Assembly: GCA_023014335.1 (NCBI GenBank)
Contig: JAECYW010000004.1
Coordinates: forward strand, 3,782,001-3,846,000
Reading direction: 5' to 3'
From: Galerina marginata
Lineage: Eukaryota > Basidiomycota > Agaricomycetes > Agaricales > Galerinaceae
DNA length: 64,000 nucleotides
How positions within the stretch are numbered: position 1 is the stretch's first letter; every line of letters starts with the position of its first letter. Positions 46,669-58,328 of the stretch are shown in pieces. The notes below the pieces were generated by a model. It saw only the letters and a list, made by a program, of their open reading frames with translations, ran no database searches and was not told the origin of the DNA. The translations under genes were made by a program, and so were the position numbers.

Positions 46669-47297
46669 AAGGAAGGCGTCCCATTAGAAGACTGCGAACC
46701 ATCAGCCATTTCTTGTCAGTGCTGTCACTGCTGTGCAGCCACCAATTTGACTTGCAGGGGACCTCGTCTCGTGTCTTAGAGAAACCGTCAACTGGGGAAC
46801 TGAGATAGACTGGGAGTTCAGTGAATGGCAGAAGGACTGATTGATCATTATCGCCTGTGAAGACATCTGGTCAGAAGGAGCACGGAGAGGACCGGAAGAG
46901 CCAACAAAGAGGTACATCCATTGACGGGCCGGTCTCTACCGGTTGCTCGTTAACGAGCCTTGGAACATCCTCTTTCCTTCCTTCCTTTCCAGACGATCAA
47001 CAACAGCTATATACCCTTTCAATGACCAGTGTCGGCAGGAGGGATCATCTGTGAAAACTGCGCGCCAGACGACACTGGGAAAGGCAAACATCGTGATGTT
47101 TATTCAGGTTAAAAAATCTCTGTTCCGAGCCATTCCTCCGAATCCTTGATTGACGGGGGATGACTTGCGCAGCCCCACTCTATGCCATGGGGTGCATAGT
47201 CCGTATTCACCCGAACTATATAGTAACGGAAGTTTAGTGCAATCACTTTCAAAATTATTCCCTGCCACCCCCACTCATCCTTTTGCCCGTTAAATAC
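46669..47297. other. Intergenic region upstream of the ADP/ATP carrier gene
   Basis: No gene is seen. It should hold the promoter of the carrier gene at its right end. Confidence 0.35.
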
Positions 47298-48620
47298 ATG
47301 GCCGAAACAAAGAAGTCTATAAAGGACTTTTCTAGTCAGCATACAATATTGTTTTCTGTCCCTCATATGCTTACTACCTACATCATATAGCTGATTTCCT
47401 CTTGGGAGGCGTTTCTGCTGTAAGTTTTATTAGCGTGCTTTTTCTTCTTCCGGCTTCTCATTCCTCGCTTTCTTCCTTCTAGGCCATCTCAAAGACCGCT
47501 GCGGCTCCCATCGAGCGCATCAAGCTCCTGGTTCAGAACCAGGATGAAATGGCCTGTTCTGCCCTCTGTGGATTCTTCCTGTTATTAACGCATCACGCGA
47601 TCAGATCAAGCAAGGCCGTCTTGCTACCCCTTACAAGGGGATAGGCGATGCCTTCTCCCGTGTTTACAGGGAGGAGGGTCTCGTCTCATTGTGGCGAGGA
47701 AACACCGCCAACGTCATTCGCTACTTCCCGACCCAGGCCCTGAACTTTGCATTCAGTAAGTCTTTACGGCGTATGTTCTGCCTTCAGTCCGAAACTTGCA
47801 ATATTCATCAACAGAGGACTACTTCAAGTCATTATTTGGCTACAAGAAAAATGAAGGTTACTGGAAGTGGTTTGCTGGCAACATCGCCTCTGGTGGTGCA
47901 GCTGGTGCTTCGTCGTCGCTCTTCGTCTACTCCTTGGATTATGCCCGGACCCGTCTCGCCAACGATGCCAAGTCCTCCAGCGGAGGTGCCCGTCAGTTCA
48001 ACGGTCTTATTGACGTTTATAAAAAAACCTATGCTTCTGATGGTATTGCTGGCCTTTATCGTGGTTTCGTACCCTCCGTCGCTGGTGCTATGGTTTACCG
48101 TGGTCTGTATTTCGGTGTATACGATTCCCTCAGTGAGTATGCTTTTGGCGCTCTATTCTGTGTATACGATGATTTACATGCATCCAGAGCCTGTCGTCCT
48201 GGTTGGCCCTCTCGAAGGTTCATTTCTGGCTTCTTTCGCTCTTGGTTGGATTGTTACGATTGGTGCTGGTATCGTTTCGTACCCTCTTGACACAATTCGG
48301 TAACGTCTATCCTGGCCTCGAAGATGAGGTTTTTTTATTGACCTTTCAAATAGTCGTCGCATGATGATGACCTCCGGCACTGGTGTTAACTACAAGTCTA
48401 TGTTTGATGCAGGCTCTCAGATCATCCGGAAGGAAGGTTCCAAGTCGCTCTTCAAAGGTGCTGGCGCCAACATCCTCCGCGGCGTGGCTAGTGCTGGTGT
48501 CTTGGCTCTCTACGACAAGATGCAACAGGTCATGTTCGGCAAGGTTTACTCCGGTGGTAAGGTCCCTTTTATTTTCTTCGTATTTCATGTGCTCATCGCC
48601 ATCTTCTAGGTTCTGGCTAA
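47298..48620 (+). CDS. Mitochondrial ADP/ATP carrier
   Basis: Exchanges cytosolic ADP for matrix ATP across the inner membrane. Exons 47298-47334, 47391-47419, 47483-47551, 47605-47755, 47815-48132, 48188-48299, 48354-48556 and 48610-48620 give 309 residues, the usual length. The three mitochondrial carrier repeats are visible: [14 protein letters not shown] (Px[DE]xx[KR]), [14 protein letters not shown] and [19 protein letters not shown] at residues 239-244 is the nucleotide-carrier signature that separates it from other carriers. Intron 3 (47552-47604) has GC in place of GT at the donor (GCCTGT) and is 53 nt long, so it must be removed to keep frame. The last exon is 11 nt. Expected to be strongly expressed. 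Confidence 0.95.
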
Positions 48621-49106
48621 AAGTGGGTTCCCGTTATTGGGATACGTTCCTCGTTTGCAACATAGAACCTCTTCGATTTATTGTTTTTATCGTACATAGC
48701 ATATGGCTATGCTAGAGTACTCTGGACATACATAAATGACCTAGCATCAGCGCACCAAATAAATTATTAAGCGGGCTAAAAATTTGATGTAGTTATTCTC
48801 GAGAGAACACCGTCCACGACAAGCTCAAGTCAACTTGTCCTTAAAGTTTTTGCATATTCGTGGAGGCGAGATAAAGGGAATTTAGAATATGTAAAAACAT
48901 TTGCATATGGTCTGTATAGGAGACTAGCTGTAGACGCGGTTTGAATACCCCTGACCGTTTGAATCCCATTGCACGTGATAGTATGCCAATTTTTGGCCGC
49001 GTACATCTATGTGATACTATGTCCATCCGGTTTGTTCATCACGCTGGTTCCTTCAAGTTCGCTCCCAATCATCTGCAGTCTTGTCTCCAAACTGAAATAT
49101 TCTATA
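48621..49106. promoter_or_regulatory. Intergenic region between the ADP/ATP carrier and DUF6535 gene 1
   Basis: Carrier 3' flank and promoter region of the first DUF6535 gene. The last 30 bases before the ATG resemble the corresponding bases before copy 2 (ATATTCTATA against ATACTCTATA). Confidence 0.4.
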
Positions 49107-51649
49107 ATGTCAGCGACTCAGAGCTCCCGGCCAATTTCCGAGGAAGATAAGTTGAAGGAGTCATCTGCGGACGACAAGTGCCGCAATGTTGAATTAGCCA
49201 AGGAACGCAATGACGAGGAACGACCTGAGTCCGCTCTCCCAACGGTTCCGCCACAGAGCAGACATTCCGGCACTGGACCAGAGGATCCTCGGGAACAATT
49301 ACCGAATAAACCTGAAGTGAGTAGATAGACGCCGGCCAGAAAAAAAACCACGTCCTGCAACTGAATTTTCATTATTTATTAGAAACAAGGAGACGGAACA
49401 CTGCCCGAACTCCCAAAGATTTGGGATATTCAGGACCCATACCTATATGCTCCGCCGAAGCCCGATCGCGACCCATGGAGTATATTGCTGGAACCTCTCT
49501 TGAAGAAGGATAAGATGCAATGCGATGCTTGGAAAGAAGAGGTGCAAAATCTTCTGATATTCGTGAGTTCATACCGGTTTTACATCTCTGATTGATTAAC
49601 CGGAAAATCAACTAATACTATATGTACAGGCCGGTCTCTTCTCGGCCGTAGTCACGGCTTTCATTATCGAGTCCTACAAAATGCTCCAGCGCGACCCAAA
49701 CGACGCCATCATCTCCTTACTCTCCGTCATCGCAAACCGTCTCGACAACACCACCGTGACCATTCCCACTCCGGTACTTCTTTCTTCCATAGGCTCTGGG
49801 TCGTCTTTCTCCCCCACCACATCGTCCATCCGCATTAATAATTTTTGGTTTATCAGTCTCGTCCTCAGCCTCGCAACCGTCCTCATCGGCATAATTTCTC
49901 TCCAATGGATCAGAGAACATCAAAGCTATCCGAACCTCCCGCCTAGAGAGAGCTTTGCTCTATTTAACATGCGAGCAGATGGGCTGAAAAGGTGGCATGT
50001 TCCTAAAATCTTCACGGCGCTGCCCCTGCTCCTCCAGAGCGCTCTGGTACTCTTCTTGGGCGGTATCGTGGACTTTTTGTTGTCGTTCGGTGATACATCG
50101 GTGACTATTCCAGTCAGCGTTGTGACGGTACTGATACTACTGTTCCTTGTCGCCACCACTATACTTCCGGCACTTCAGAGTATTCTCCTGTATATTCCTT
50201 ATCCCTACACTGCTCGCACCAGCAAGATTCCCCCACCACAATGTCCATACAAATCTCCTCAGGCACATGCCTTTCGCGCCATACTAAGCTCTGTGATTCA
50301 ACTCGTTCACAAAATTCGATTTCGTACTGGCGAAACTTTACAGAGGACTTACTTGTTCAAAAAAACCACCTTTTCCAACTTTATAATGATAACATGGACC
50401 CAAAAAACATGGACCGAGTTCGATGTAGCCTGGGTCCGACTGCGGGACCAATTTGTGCAACGTTCTTACAATTGTTTAACAAATCGCGATCTATATGATC
50501 TGAACAGAGATTTCCCTGTCTTTGACCTCACTCAGGCTTTTATGGGATTCAGAAACAGCAGCAACCTCGACTTCGTCGAAAATTCTCTCTCAGCCCAATA
50601 CTACTGCTTTGCCGAAGTCTCCAAATGGATAACCGAGCATGACATATCCACTACTGAGGCAACAGCTCTAGTCCAAAATAATCAGTATCTTTGGAATATC
50701 ATGGGGTTCAGTGACTTTTCTAACAGTCTGTCGAATTTTTGCGACATCACCACGCGTGTTGAACCCAGCTTCGCAGGTGCTCTCAGATTTTCCTCGCTAC
50801 TTCACCAAGAAAACATGGTTGCGTTTCTTCAAAGACTCGAAAGATCTCCTAGTAGTCATGTGGACTTTAACAAGGTATTAAGAAATCATATGCTAGAACT
50901 TGCAGCGCGACTTTCAGCAGTACTTCACAAAGACGAATATGGTCATCTCGCTACCGCAGATTTACCCGATTGTCTATCGATACCATTCTATGTTATAAGT
51001 GATAACAGCACTGACAGTAAGTTTTTAATATTTTAGGTCTGAGAATTATCACTGATGCCCGGCTGTAGTCCTCCTTTGGCAGTGGGTCAACAATTTTTCG
51101 ACATTCTTCCAAGGCGCAGTTCATATTCTGCCGCCATACACGCCAGGAGACACTTTACATACTTACCGAGGCACAATTGGCCACGTCCGCAGGTTAGCCT
51201 ATGTCAATCTGCAGACCACCTTCGACCCAGCTGAAGGACAAGTTCGACTGGCAATACAAGGGAAATTCTTAGACACCTTCCAGATGATAGCAGAAAATTT
51301 GACTGAGCAAATGTCCTCGCCAGACTTCCGAGAGCCGAACCTCTTATTTTATCTTACCGCGGTTTACCTCTATACCCTGAACCGTGTTCACGAAACATAT
51401 CATATATGCCTGGATGGTCTTCTAGCGGCAATGCGGACATACAAGGAAAGGACGATAGACGCTGGTATCACCAGTCGTGACCTGGAGGAAATATATGGTA
51501 GCGAGACTGATTGGACGGGCTTAGAATTTTTTTCTTCCAAATGGTGGGACGTTTTAAAGGATGCTCTCAATCGCAGCGGTTCAACAGCACCCACTGGACC
51601 CCGTCTTTCCATAGGAGGACCAAGCACGCCACCTCCAGCCAATACTTAG
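49107..51649 (+). CDS. DUF6535 membrane protein, tandem copy 1
   Basis: Exons 49107-49316, 49383-49562, 49630-51016 and 51069-51649 give 785 residues. The N-terminal 110 residues are charged and Pro-rich, with DAWKEEVQNLLIFAGLFSAVVTAFIIES marking the DUF6535 start. Four hydrophobic helices follow at about residues 131-143, 201-223, 257-283 and 288-313, with YPNLPPRESFALFNMRADGLKRWHVPKI in the loop, the family signature. The C-terminal ~470 residues are soluble, helical and Trp/Phe-containing (WTQKTWTEFDVAWVRLRDQFVQ). DUF6535 proteins are multiplied in Agaricomycetes and have no known function. Adjacent copy 2 is clearly derived from the same ancestor. Confidence 0.88.
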
Positions 51650-51953
51650 CCCCGTATTGCATCCATAACATATCTTAGATTTTTTTGTCTGGCCTCAATT
51701 TACAAGTGCCTCCAATGCCATACATCTCTTGGCACTATTTGTTCTGGTTCACTCCATAGCACTCTGTAGAACTACATAGCCAGTCTTCACCGTTCCTGCC
51801 AATCAATAACAATCTAAGTACGGACCAGTTAGGGAAATGGACGGGTAACTCGCGGGTGTCTGGGCGCCTACCTGTACCTGTACCCGTGACCCGCACAGGC
51901 TTATCCGTCAAAACGGCTCCAAGAACGTTGAAAACGGTGGAGAAAGGTGAGAT

Positions 51954-51989
51954 AGAGCCAATTTCGTGAAAATCATCGAAATTGGCTCT
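51954..51989. repeat. Inverted repeat, 13-base perfect arms
   Basis: AGAGCCAATTTCG (51954-51966) and its exact reverse complement (51977-51989) around a 10-base loop. Would form a small hairpin in RNA or DNA. Confidence 0.8.
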
Positions 51990-52179
51990 CTCTCAGTAAT
52001 AATAATATCTCACACATTTCTCTACCAAAAACGAGTTCTTGGGCTCGTTTTATGTAAACGTCACGGGTATGCAAGTCGGCACGCACTCTGAGAAAAGGCT
52101 GTCCTTGTTCTATTTTTGGCTCGTAAGTTGTAACACCCATGTACGCCAGTACCCTGAACTTCCCATCCGTTTTGCTGAT

Positions 52180-52222
52180 TACTCGATCTCAATTGCCATC
52201 GGATGGCAATTGAGATCGAGTA
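52180..52222. repeat. Inverted repeat, 21-base perfect arms, 1-base loop
   Basis: Bases 52180-52200 and 52202-52222 are exact reverse complements with a single G between them. It lies 42 bases upstream of the ATG of DUF6535 copy 2 and is absent from the matching position upstream of copy 1. Such near-perfect palindromes arise by template switching or as excision footprints. Confidence 0.9.
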
Positions 52223-52264
52223 GAGTCACTCGGCAGTCTTCTCTTCAAACCGAAATACTCTATA

Positions 52265-54810
52265 ATGTCAGCGACTCAGAGCTCCCGGCCAATTTCCGAG
52301 GAAGATAAGTTGGAGGAGTCATCTGCGGACGACAAGTGCCGCAATGTTGAATTAGCCAAGGAACGCAATGACGAGGAACGACCTGAGTCCGCTCTCCCAA
52401 CGGTTCCGCCACAGAGCAGACATTCCGGCACTGGACCAGAGGATCCTCGGGAACAATTACCGAATAAACCTGAAGTGAGTAGATAGACGCCGGCCAGAAA
52501 AAAACCACGTCCTACAACTGAATTTTCATTATTTATTAGAAACAAGGAGACGAAACACTGCCCGAACTCCCAAAGATATGGGATATTCAGGACCCATACC
52601 TATATGCTCCGCCGAAGCCCGATCGCGACCCATGGAGTATATTGCTGGAACCTCTCTTGAAGAAGGATAAGATGCAATGTGATGCTTGGAAAGAAGAGGT
52701 GCAAAATCTTCTGATATTCGTGAGTTCATACCGGTTTTTACATCTCTGATTGATTAACCGGAAAACTAACTAATACTATACAGGCCGGTCTCTTCTCGGC
52801 TGTAGTCACAGCTTTCATTATCGAGTCCTACAAAATGCTCCAGCGCGACCCAAACGACGCTATTATCTCCTTACTATCCGTCATCGCAAACCGTCTCGAC
52901 AACACCACCGTGACCATTCCCACCCCGGTCCTCTTTTCTTCCACAGGCCCTGGGTCTTCTTTCTCCCCCACCACGTCGTCCATCCGCATCAATAACTTTT
53001 GGTTTATCAGTCTCGTCCTCAGCCTCGCAACTGTCCTAATCGGCATAATGTCTCTCCAATGGATCAGAGAACATCAAAACTATCCGAACCTGCCACCTAG
53101 AGAATGCTTTGCTCTATTTAACATGCGAGCAGATGGACTGAAAAGGTGGCATGTTCCTAAAATCTTTACGGCGCTGCCCCTGCTCCTCCAGAGCGCTCTG
53201 GTACTCTTCTTGGGCGGTATCGTGGACTTTTTATTGTCGTTCGGTGATATAGCGGTGACTATTCCGGTCAGCGTTGTGACGGTACTGGTACTACTGTTCC
53301 TTGTCGCCACCACTGTACTTCCGGCACTTCAGAGTATTCTCCTATATATTCCTTATCCCTACACTCGCACCAGCAAGATTCCCCCGCCGCAGTGTCCATA
53401 CAAATCTCCTCAGGCACATGCCTTCCGTGCCATACTAAGCTCTGTGATTCAACTCTGCCACAAAATTCGATTTCGCACTGGCCAAAATTTACAGAGCACT
53501 TACTTGTTCACAGAAGTAAACTTTTCCAACTTTATAATGATAACATGGACGCAAAAAACATGGACCGAGTTCGATCTGTCCTGGGTCCGACTGCGGGACC
53601 AATTTGTCCAACGTTCTTACAATTGCTTGACCAATCGCGGGCTATATAATCTCAACGGAGATTTTCCCATCTTTGACCTCATTCAAGCTTTCACAGAATT
53701 CAGAAACAGCCGCGATCTCGACATCGACAATTCTCTCTCTGCCCAATACTACTGCTTTGCCGAAGTCTCCAAATGGATCATTGACCGCGACATAATTACT
53801 ACTGAGGCAACAGTTCTAGTCCAAACCAATCAGTATCTTTGGAATATCATGGGGTTCAACGAGTTCGGTTTTTTTGACAGTCTGTCAGACTTCTGCGACA
53901 TCACCACATATGCTGACCCCAGCTTTACGGCTATTCTCAGAATTTCCTCGCTACTTCACCAAGAAAACATGGTTGCCTTTCTTCAAAGACTCGAAAGGTT
54001 TCATAGTGATCCTGTGGAATTTGACAAGGTATTCAAAAATCATATGCTAGAACTTGCGATGCGACTTTCAGTGGTTTTTTACAATGATGAATACGGTCAT
54101 CGCGCCACTGCAGATTTGCCCAGTTGCCTATCGATATTGTTCTACGATATTGATAACAACACTGACAGTAAGTTCGAATTAATATTTTACCCCCGAGAAT
54201 TGTCAATAGTCATTGATGCCCGGCTGTAGTCCTCTTTTGGCAGTGGGTCAACAATTTTTCGACATTCTTCCAAGGCGCAGTTCATATTCAGCCGCCGTAC
54301 ACGCCCGGGGGAGCCTTGCATACTTACCGAGGTGCAATTCGTCACGTCCGCAATTTATCCTTTGTCAATCTGCAGACCACCTTCCACCCGGCTGAAGGAC
54401 AAGTTCGACGGGCAATACAAAGGAAATTCTTAGACACCTTCCAGATGATAGCAGAAAATCTAAACAAACAAATGTCCTCGCCAGATTTCCGAGAGCCGAA
54501 CCTCTTGTTCTATCTTACTGCGGAATACCTCCATAATGTGAACAGTGTTCAAGAAACATATCCTATGTGCCTAAATGGTCTTCTAGCGGCAATGCAGACG
54601 TACAAGGCAAGGACGATAGACGCTGGTACCGTCAATCGTGACCTGGAGGACATATATGGTCGCGAGATTGATTGGACGGGCTTCGAAAAATATTCTCTTA
54701 AATGGTGGGACATTTTAAAGGATGCTCTCAATCGCAGCGGTTCAAAAACACTTATGGGATCGCGCCTTTCCATAGGAGGTCCAACCACGTCATCTCCAGC
54801 CAATGCTTAG
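52265..54810 (+). CDS. DUF6535 membrane protein, tandem copy 2
   Basis: Exons 52265-52474, 52540-52719, 52784-54167 and 54230-54810 give 784 residues with the same four-exon structure as copy 1. Exon 1 differs from copy 1 at one residue (Lys17 to Glu) and exon 2 at about one, while the C-terminal region differs at many positions (for example NRGLYNLNGDFPIFDLIQAF). The same four hydrophobic helices and the signature WHVPKIFTALPLLLQ are present. The C-terminal domain keeps FLDTFQMIAENLNKQMSSPDFREPNLL. Both copies have intact frames, so both may be functional. Family function is unknown. Confidence 0.88.
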
Positions 54811-55099
54811 CGCCATACTTATTTCATTCACTAACATACCATAGTTTTTTCTGTCCTTAATTTATAAGTGCCTCCATCTCTCAGCACTCTTTGTTCACTC
54901 CATAACTCTCCGTAGAACTACATACAATAGCCAGTCGATACCGCTCTTGTGAATCAATAAGAATCTCAGATAAGGAAAGGCGGGTTCAAGCAGGGCCAGG
55001 CGTTCGGGCCGAATAAAGGAACTGGATGAGACTTACGTAACGCCGTTGGCTTTCTTCAGCTGCCTTCATGCATCGGTGCCAACATGCAAATAGTGGTTC
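54811..55099. other. 3' flank of DUF6535 copy 2
   Basis: Resembles the 3' flank of copy 1 over roughly 150 bases (AAGTGCCTCCA, GTAGAACTACATA). No gene is seen. Confidence 0.4.
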
Positions 55100-55760
55100 G
55101 GATTGCGTACATATGTTGGGCTGGATACGCGATGGATAGCATTTTGTATCAATCATGTAATTATGCTCTATCGATTTTATTGTCCTATAACTGACATAAC
55201 AAACAGGGCATACTTTACTCGAGTACAGCTGAAGATTTGCTGTTGAAATTTGCATCCGAGTCTCTGGTTTTGCGGTTTAATACCAAGTGCGATTTCCTTC
55301 ATTCACTACTTCCTTATCCTTATCACTGACGAGAAGTACGTAGAAATCGGACTACAGATTCCAGAGGATAATGTTGGACACGACGTTTATGCCACATACT
55401 TCTGCTTTGCCGTGGCCGTCGTGATTACGCGCTTTCATGGGGCCAGGAATCCGATGGAGCAAAATAAAACGGGAAGAGGGGATACCACGACACTAAGTGC
55501 GTATTATTTTGCTAGCATTGGTATAAATGTATGATGCTAACTTCTCTAGAATTTGTGGACTCTTCCGGCCTGGAAACGATTCGTATCCTTTGTTTGAACG
55601 CATCTTTCAACAGGAAATCGAAACACGAAGAAGCGGGTCAGCAAAAATTTCCCTTCACTGCTTCCCATTTGGTTTGCTGAAATTTCGCTTACAGTTTTCA
55701 TCCCCGTATACCGAAGAGTTACGGCGGGATGGCTACGACAGCGACACAGAGTTATTCTAA
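55100..55760 (+). pseudogene. DHHC palmitoyltransferase remnant (duplicate copy B)
   Basis: Decayed relative of the gene at 44268-45766. The segment near 55130-55215 matches the exon coding INQCVGLHNERHFVLFM and the next splice acceptor. The frame from 55250 reads hydrophobic sequence and TYFCFAVAVVI where copy A has ILCIVLCFAVAVML, and the 3' end reads SPYTEELRRDGYDSDTE where copy A has NPYTDGFSWARRDGYEKHH. The catalytic DHHC cysteine motif is missing. No continuous model can be made. Confidence 0.6.
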
Positions 55761-56290
55761 GAGACAAACCCACGGACAACGGTGATGATAACGCATAACG
55801 GCTGCTCCCGCATATGCTGTGCTATCCTCTGTCATCGACGTTTATCTATTCGCTTGTATATATACGTTTGTGAGTGCTGCTTCTCTTTTTTTGCCTATTT
55901 CTCTTCACTTTCCATCAAATTTTCTATCATAATACTTTTCGGAGCCGGACACCTTGCCGGCGAACTGCAGGTCGCATGGATCTTTTCACTGTGAAGTCGA
56001 ATGATCTAGATCCAGTTTGCTGTAATACCCAGGATAACTTCGGTTATTTGGGTCTTTCTCCAACCAAGCCCATCTTTCTACCGTCCATTGCTTCATGAAC
56101 GTTTCTGATGATTCATCACAGAGGTTACATCGGATGCACCCTGATGCATTAATACTATTCAAACAACGACCAGATATGATATCAGACTCGACAAGGCGCA
56201 AAGTGACATAACAAGCTATTCATGTTAACCAGCATAGGACTTGTGCTAGGCCTGCAAAATATCAAAATCCGAAGACATGTCATACATCTC
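55100..56290. repeat. Segmental duplication, copy B
   Basis: Partner of 44969-46290, with many substitutions and small indels. It sits on the far side of the ADP/ATP carrier gene and the DUF6535 tandem pair, so the duplication pre-dates or surrounds the DUF6535 duplication. Confidence 0.65.
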
Positions 56291-56312
56291 TCATAGCATC
56301 AGCCGTCGTGGG

Positions 56313-57849
56313 TTAATCCCGAACACCACCCTTCTCGTTCAGACTCTCTTCATTGCTGTCGATTTTCATATTCCCAGTGGGTTTCTCAGAAGCAGCACCG
56401 GCATGCAACGCCAGTATTGACCGACGCAGGCTGTCGACACGTTCAATGCTACTTCTAGGCAAGGCAAAACCGAGGCAGTGGACGTACCTCATTTGCTCAT
56501 AATAATATTCTTGCAGCTCCCGGTTCCGAGCGAAGCGCTGGCGACGATGAATGACAGAGAGTACAAGAACCATCGAAGCAAAAACTAAAGAACAAGTTAG
56601 ATCACGACGACGAAAATAATCTCCCTAGGAAGCTTACGGAGGACGATGAACATGACGGTCGCCAACCAATGCCAGGCCGCCAGCCTGAAAGCTTTCTCTG
56701 GAGCCTGTGCGCATGTATTGGAGACGCAGTTGTTCTGAAACCCATTTTCATCAATCAGCGTTCGCCATACTTAGCATTTCCGCCAGCCAGGACGAAGAAA
56801 AAGAACGCACCAGCTGGCATTCGGCGTCGAATCTGCACTTCTCGCCTAGCTTCTTCGCCTTCTGGCACGTCGCCCCCTGCACATCCGAGGGCGGTGGTGT
56901 GGGATCGCAGAACAACCCTGGGGCGAGGCAGTTGTGTTTGATCACGAAACTCCTGAACTGCCCTCCACCCGCGGTGCCCCTGTCGAGGTCGCTGACGTAG
57001 GTCGTGTTTTCTATGGTACACGGCTCGCCTAATAACCGTGTTGCAGGCCTACAAAAGCACGAAGAAATTCGGCAAGTTCAGCTATCACAAAAACAACGAC
57101 CCAAACAAAACACAAAGCTCGAACCCAACAAAAACTCACATGCAAAATGTATTTAAGCACACCGACTTGTTGTCCTTGTCGCTGACACCTGGGTTCGCAG
57201 GAGGAGGTGCACACTGCTCGTCCCGGCCCAGTTCACACTTCGCACCCAGCTCGACCTTCAACCGACACCCACTCCCATTATCCGGACAGAACATCCCGCT
57301 CGCGCACATCGGTGGCACCTCCATTACCGTCGCGTTCTTCTTCCTCCCATTTCCCCCACCGTACGTGCCATACCCGAACGGGTACATCTCCCGCCTGCAC
57401 AGGCGCGGGTAGCACACCCCAAGACCGGTCGCGTTCGCGGGCGAGCCTGGGGGCGCGGCGCAGAAGGAGGTGGAGACACACTCGGAGATCAGCTTGTGCG
57501 TCGTCGGATTGAGCTTGGTGTTCTTTGGCGAGCAGGGGATGGGCTTTCCCGAGGCGGTCTTGGCTACGCCTGGAGGAAGCACGGGGGACATCGGTATCGC
57601 GGGTGCTAGCATTGGAGTGAACGGGTTGGCGGAGGCGAGAGGCTGGATTGGCTGGGTTGATGACGATGGTTGGGGCAGCAAAGAAGGCTGGGCTGACTGG
57701 GACTGCGTTGGGATAGCGAGTGTGCTCGGGATCGGGATGCCTTCTGTTGGGAAGAAGCTCGGGGTTCTGAGCTCCTGGGCTGCGATGAGGGGAAGAATGA
57801 GGATGCCTAGGAGGATCGGCGACCTCATGATCAGGAATGGGAGGCGCAT
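56313..57849 (-). CDS. Cys-rich secretory-pathway protein with one C-terminal membrane helix
   Basis: Exons 57849-57140, 57048-56811, 56734-56638 and 56584-56313 give 438 residues. The N-terminal signal peptide is at the first Met or at the Met at 57828 (MRSPILLGILILPLIAAQE). A Pro/Ser/Gln-rich linker (residues ~28-95) leads to a cysteine-rich ectodomain with repeated motifs (CVSTSFCAAPPG, CYPRLCRREMYPFG, CASGMFCPDNGSGC, LGAKCELGRDEQC, NCLAPGLFCDPTPPP, LGEKCRFDAECQL, NCVSNTC). One transmembrane helix (about residues 337-361) and a 75-residue basic then acidic tail follow. The topology is type I: ectodomain outside or in the secretory lumen, tail in the cytosol. Cysteine patterns resemble EGF/dickkopf-like modules, but I cannot assign a domain. 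Confidence 0.8.
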
Positions 57850-58328
57850 GGTGGTTCGCTGCCGAGAGACGTTGTTGGGGTCTTCCTAAGGGGAGGCTAA
57901 TCAAGAGCAACGAGAAAGAAGAAAAGTGTACTATCCACCTATTTATTTTGGTCAGCCACCCTAGCCACAGAAGAAGACCCTCCATGAGCTCCTCGAGTGG
58001 AGAGTTTTTGATTTTGACGATTGTCAGCCACTGCCTAGCCTGCTCTGGTGTGCCGATTTGGTCCTCGTCCCTCTTCAAGGATTGGGATCTTGGATGCGTC
58101 GTTTATTCTGGTTGGTTCAGAGAATAATGGTTAGGCACACCCATAATGTATGACAATACTCCATTATTAAACTTTTCTATATCGACGGTCCTACCATTAC
58201 ACCTTGAAATTATTCTACATTTACATATGCCCATGCTGCTAATACAATACATTGCAGAATCCGACAGAAAATAAAAAATGGTATAGATCATCCGATAGTC
58301 CAAGTAGTAGCATTTAGTCCGCACGAAT
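57850..58328. promoter_or_regulatory. Intergenic region between two minus-strand genes
   Basis: Upstream of the Cys-rich gene and downstream of the leucine-rich gene. No other feature is seen. Confidence 0.35.

Larger units (their letters stand above)
51650..52264. other. Spacer between the DUF6535 copies, with hairpins
   Basis: Contains two inverted repeats listed separately and a short tract with repeated ACCTGT/ACCCGT units at about 51870-51895. The last 40 bases resemble the sequence just upstream of copy 1. No ORF of note. Confidence 0.5.

Noticed and set aside
51839..52172. Possible DNA transposon between the DUF6535 copies
   Set aside because: The ends GGACGGGTAACTCGCGGGT and, inverted, GGATGGGAAGTTCAGGGT resemble each other only loosely, and no flank duplication is visible. 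Kept only as a reason to study the spacer.
56474..56506. A 33-nt intron (GTACGT to CCTAG) in the last exon of the Cys-rich gene
   Set aside because: Too short for a fungal intron, a multiple of three, and open when read through, so it was kept as coding.
57278..58078. 266-codon minus-strand frame overlapping the Cys-rich gene
   Set aside because: Reads in a shifted frame over the signal peptide and Cys-rich exon, which has clear domain features and matching splice sites. The long frame is due to GC-rich sequence.
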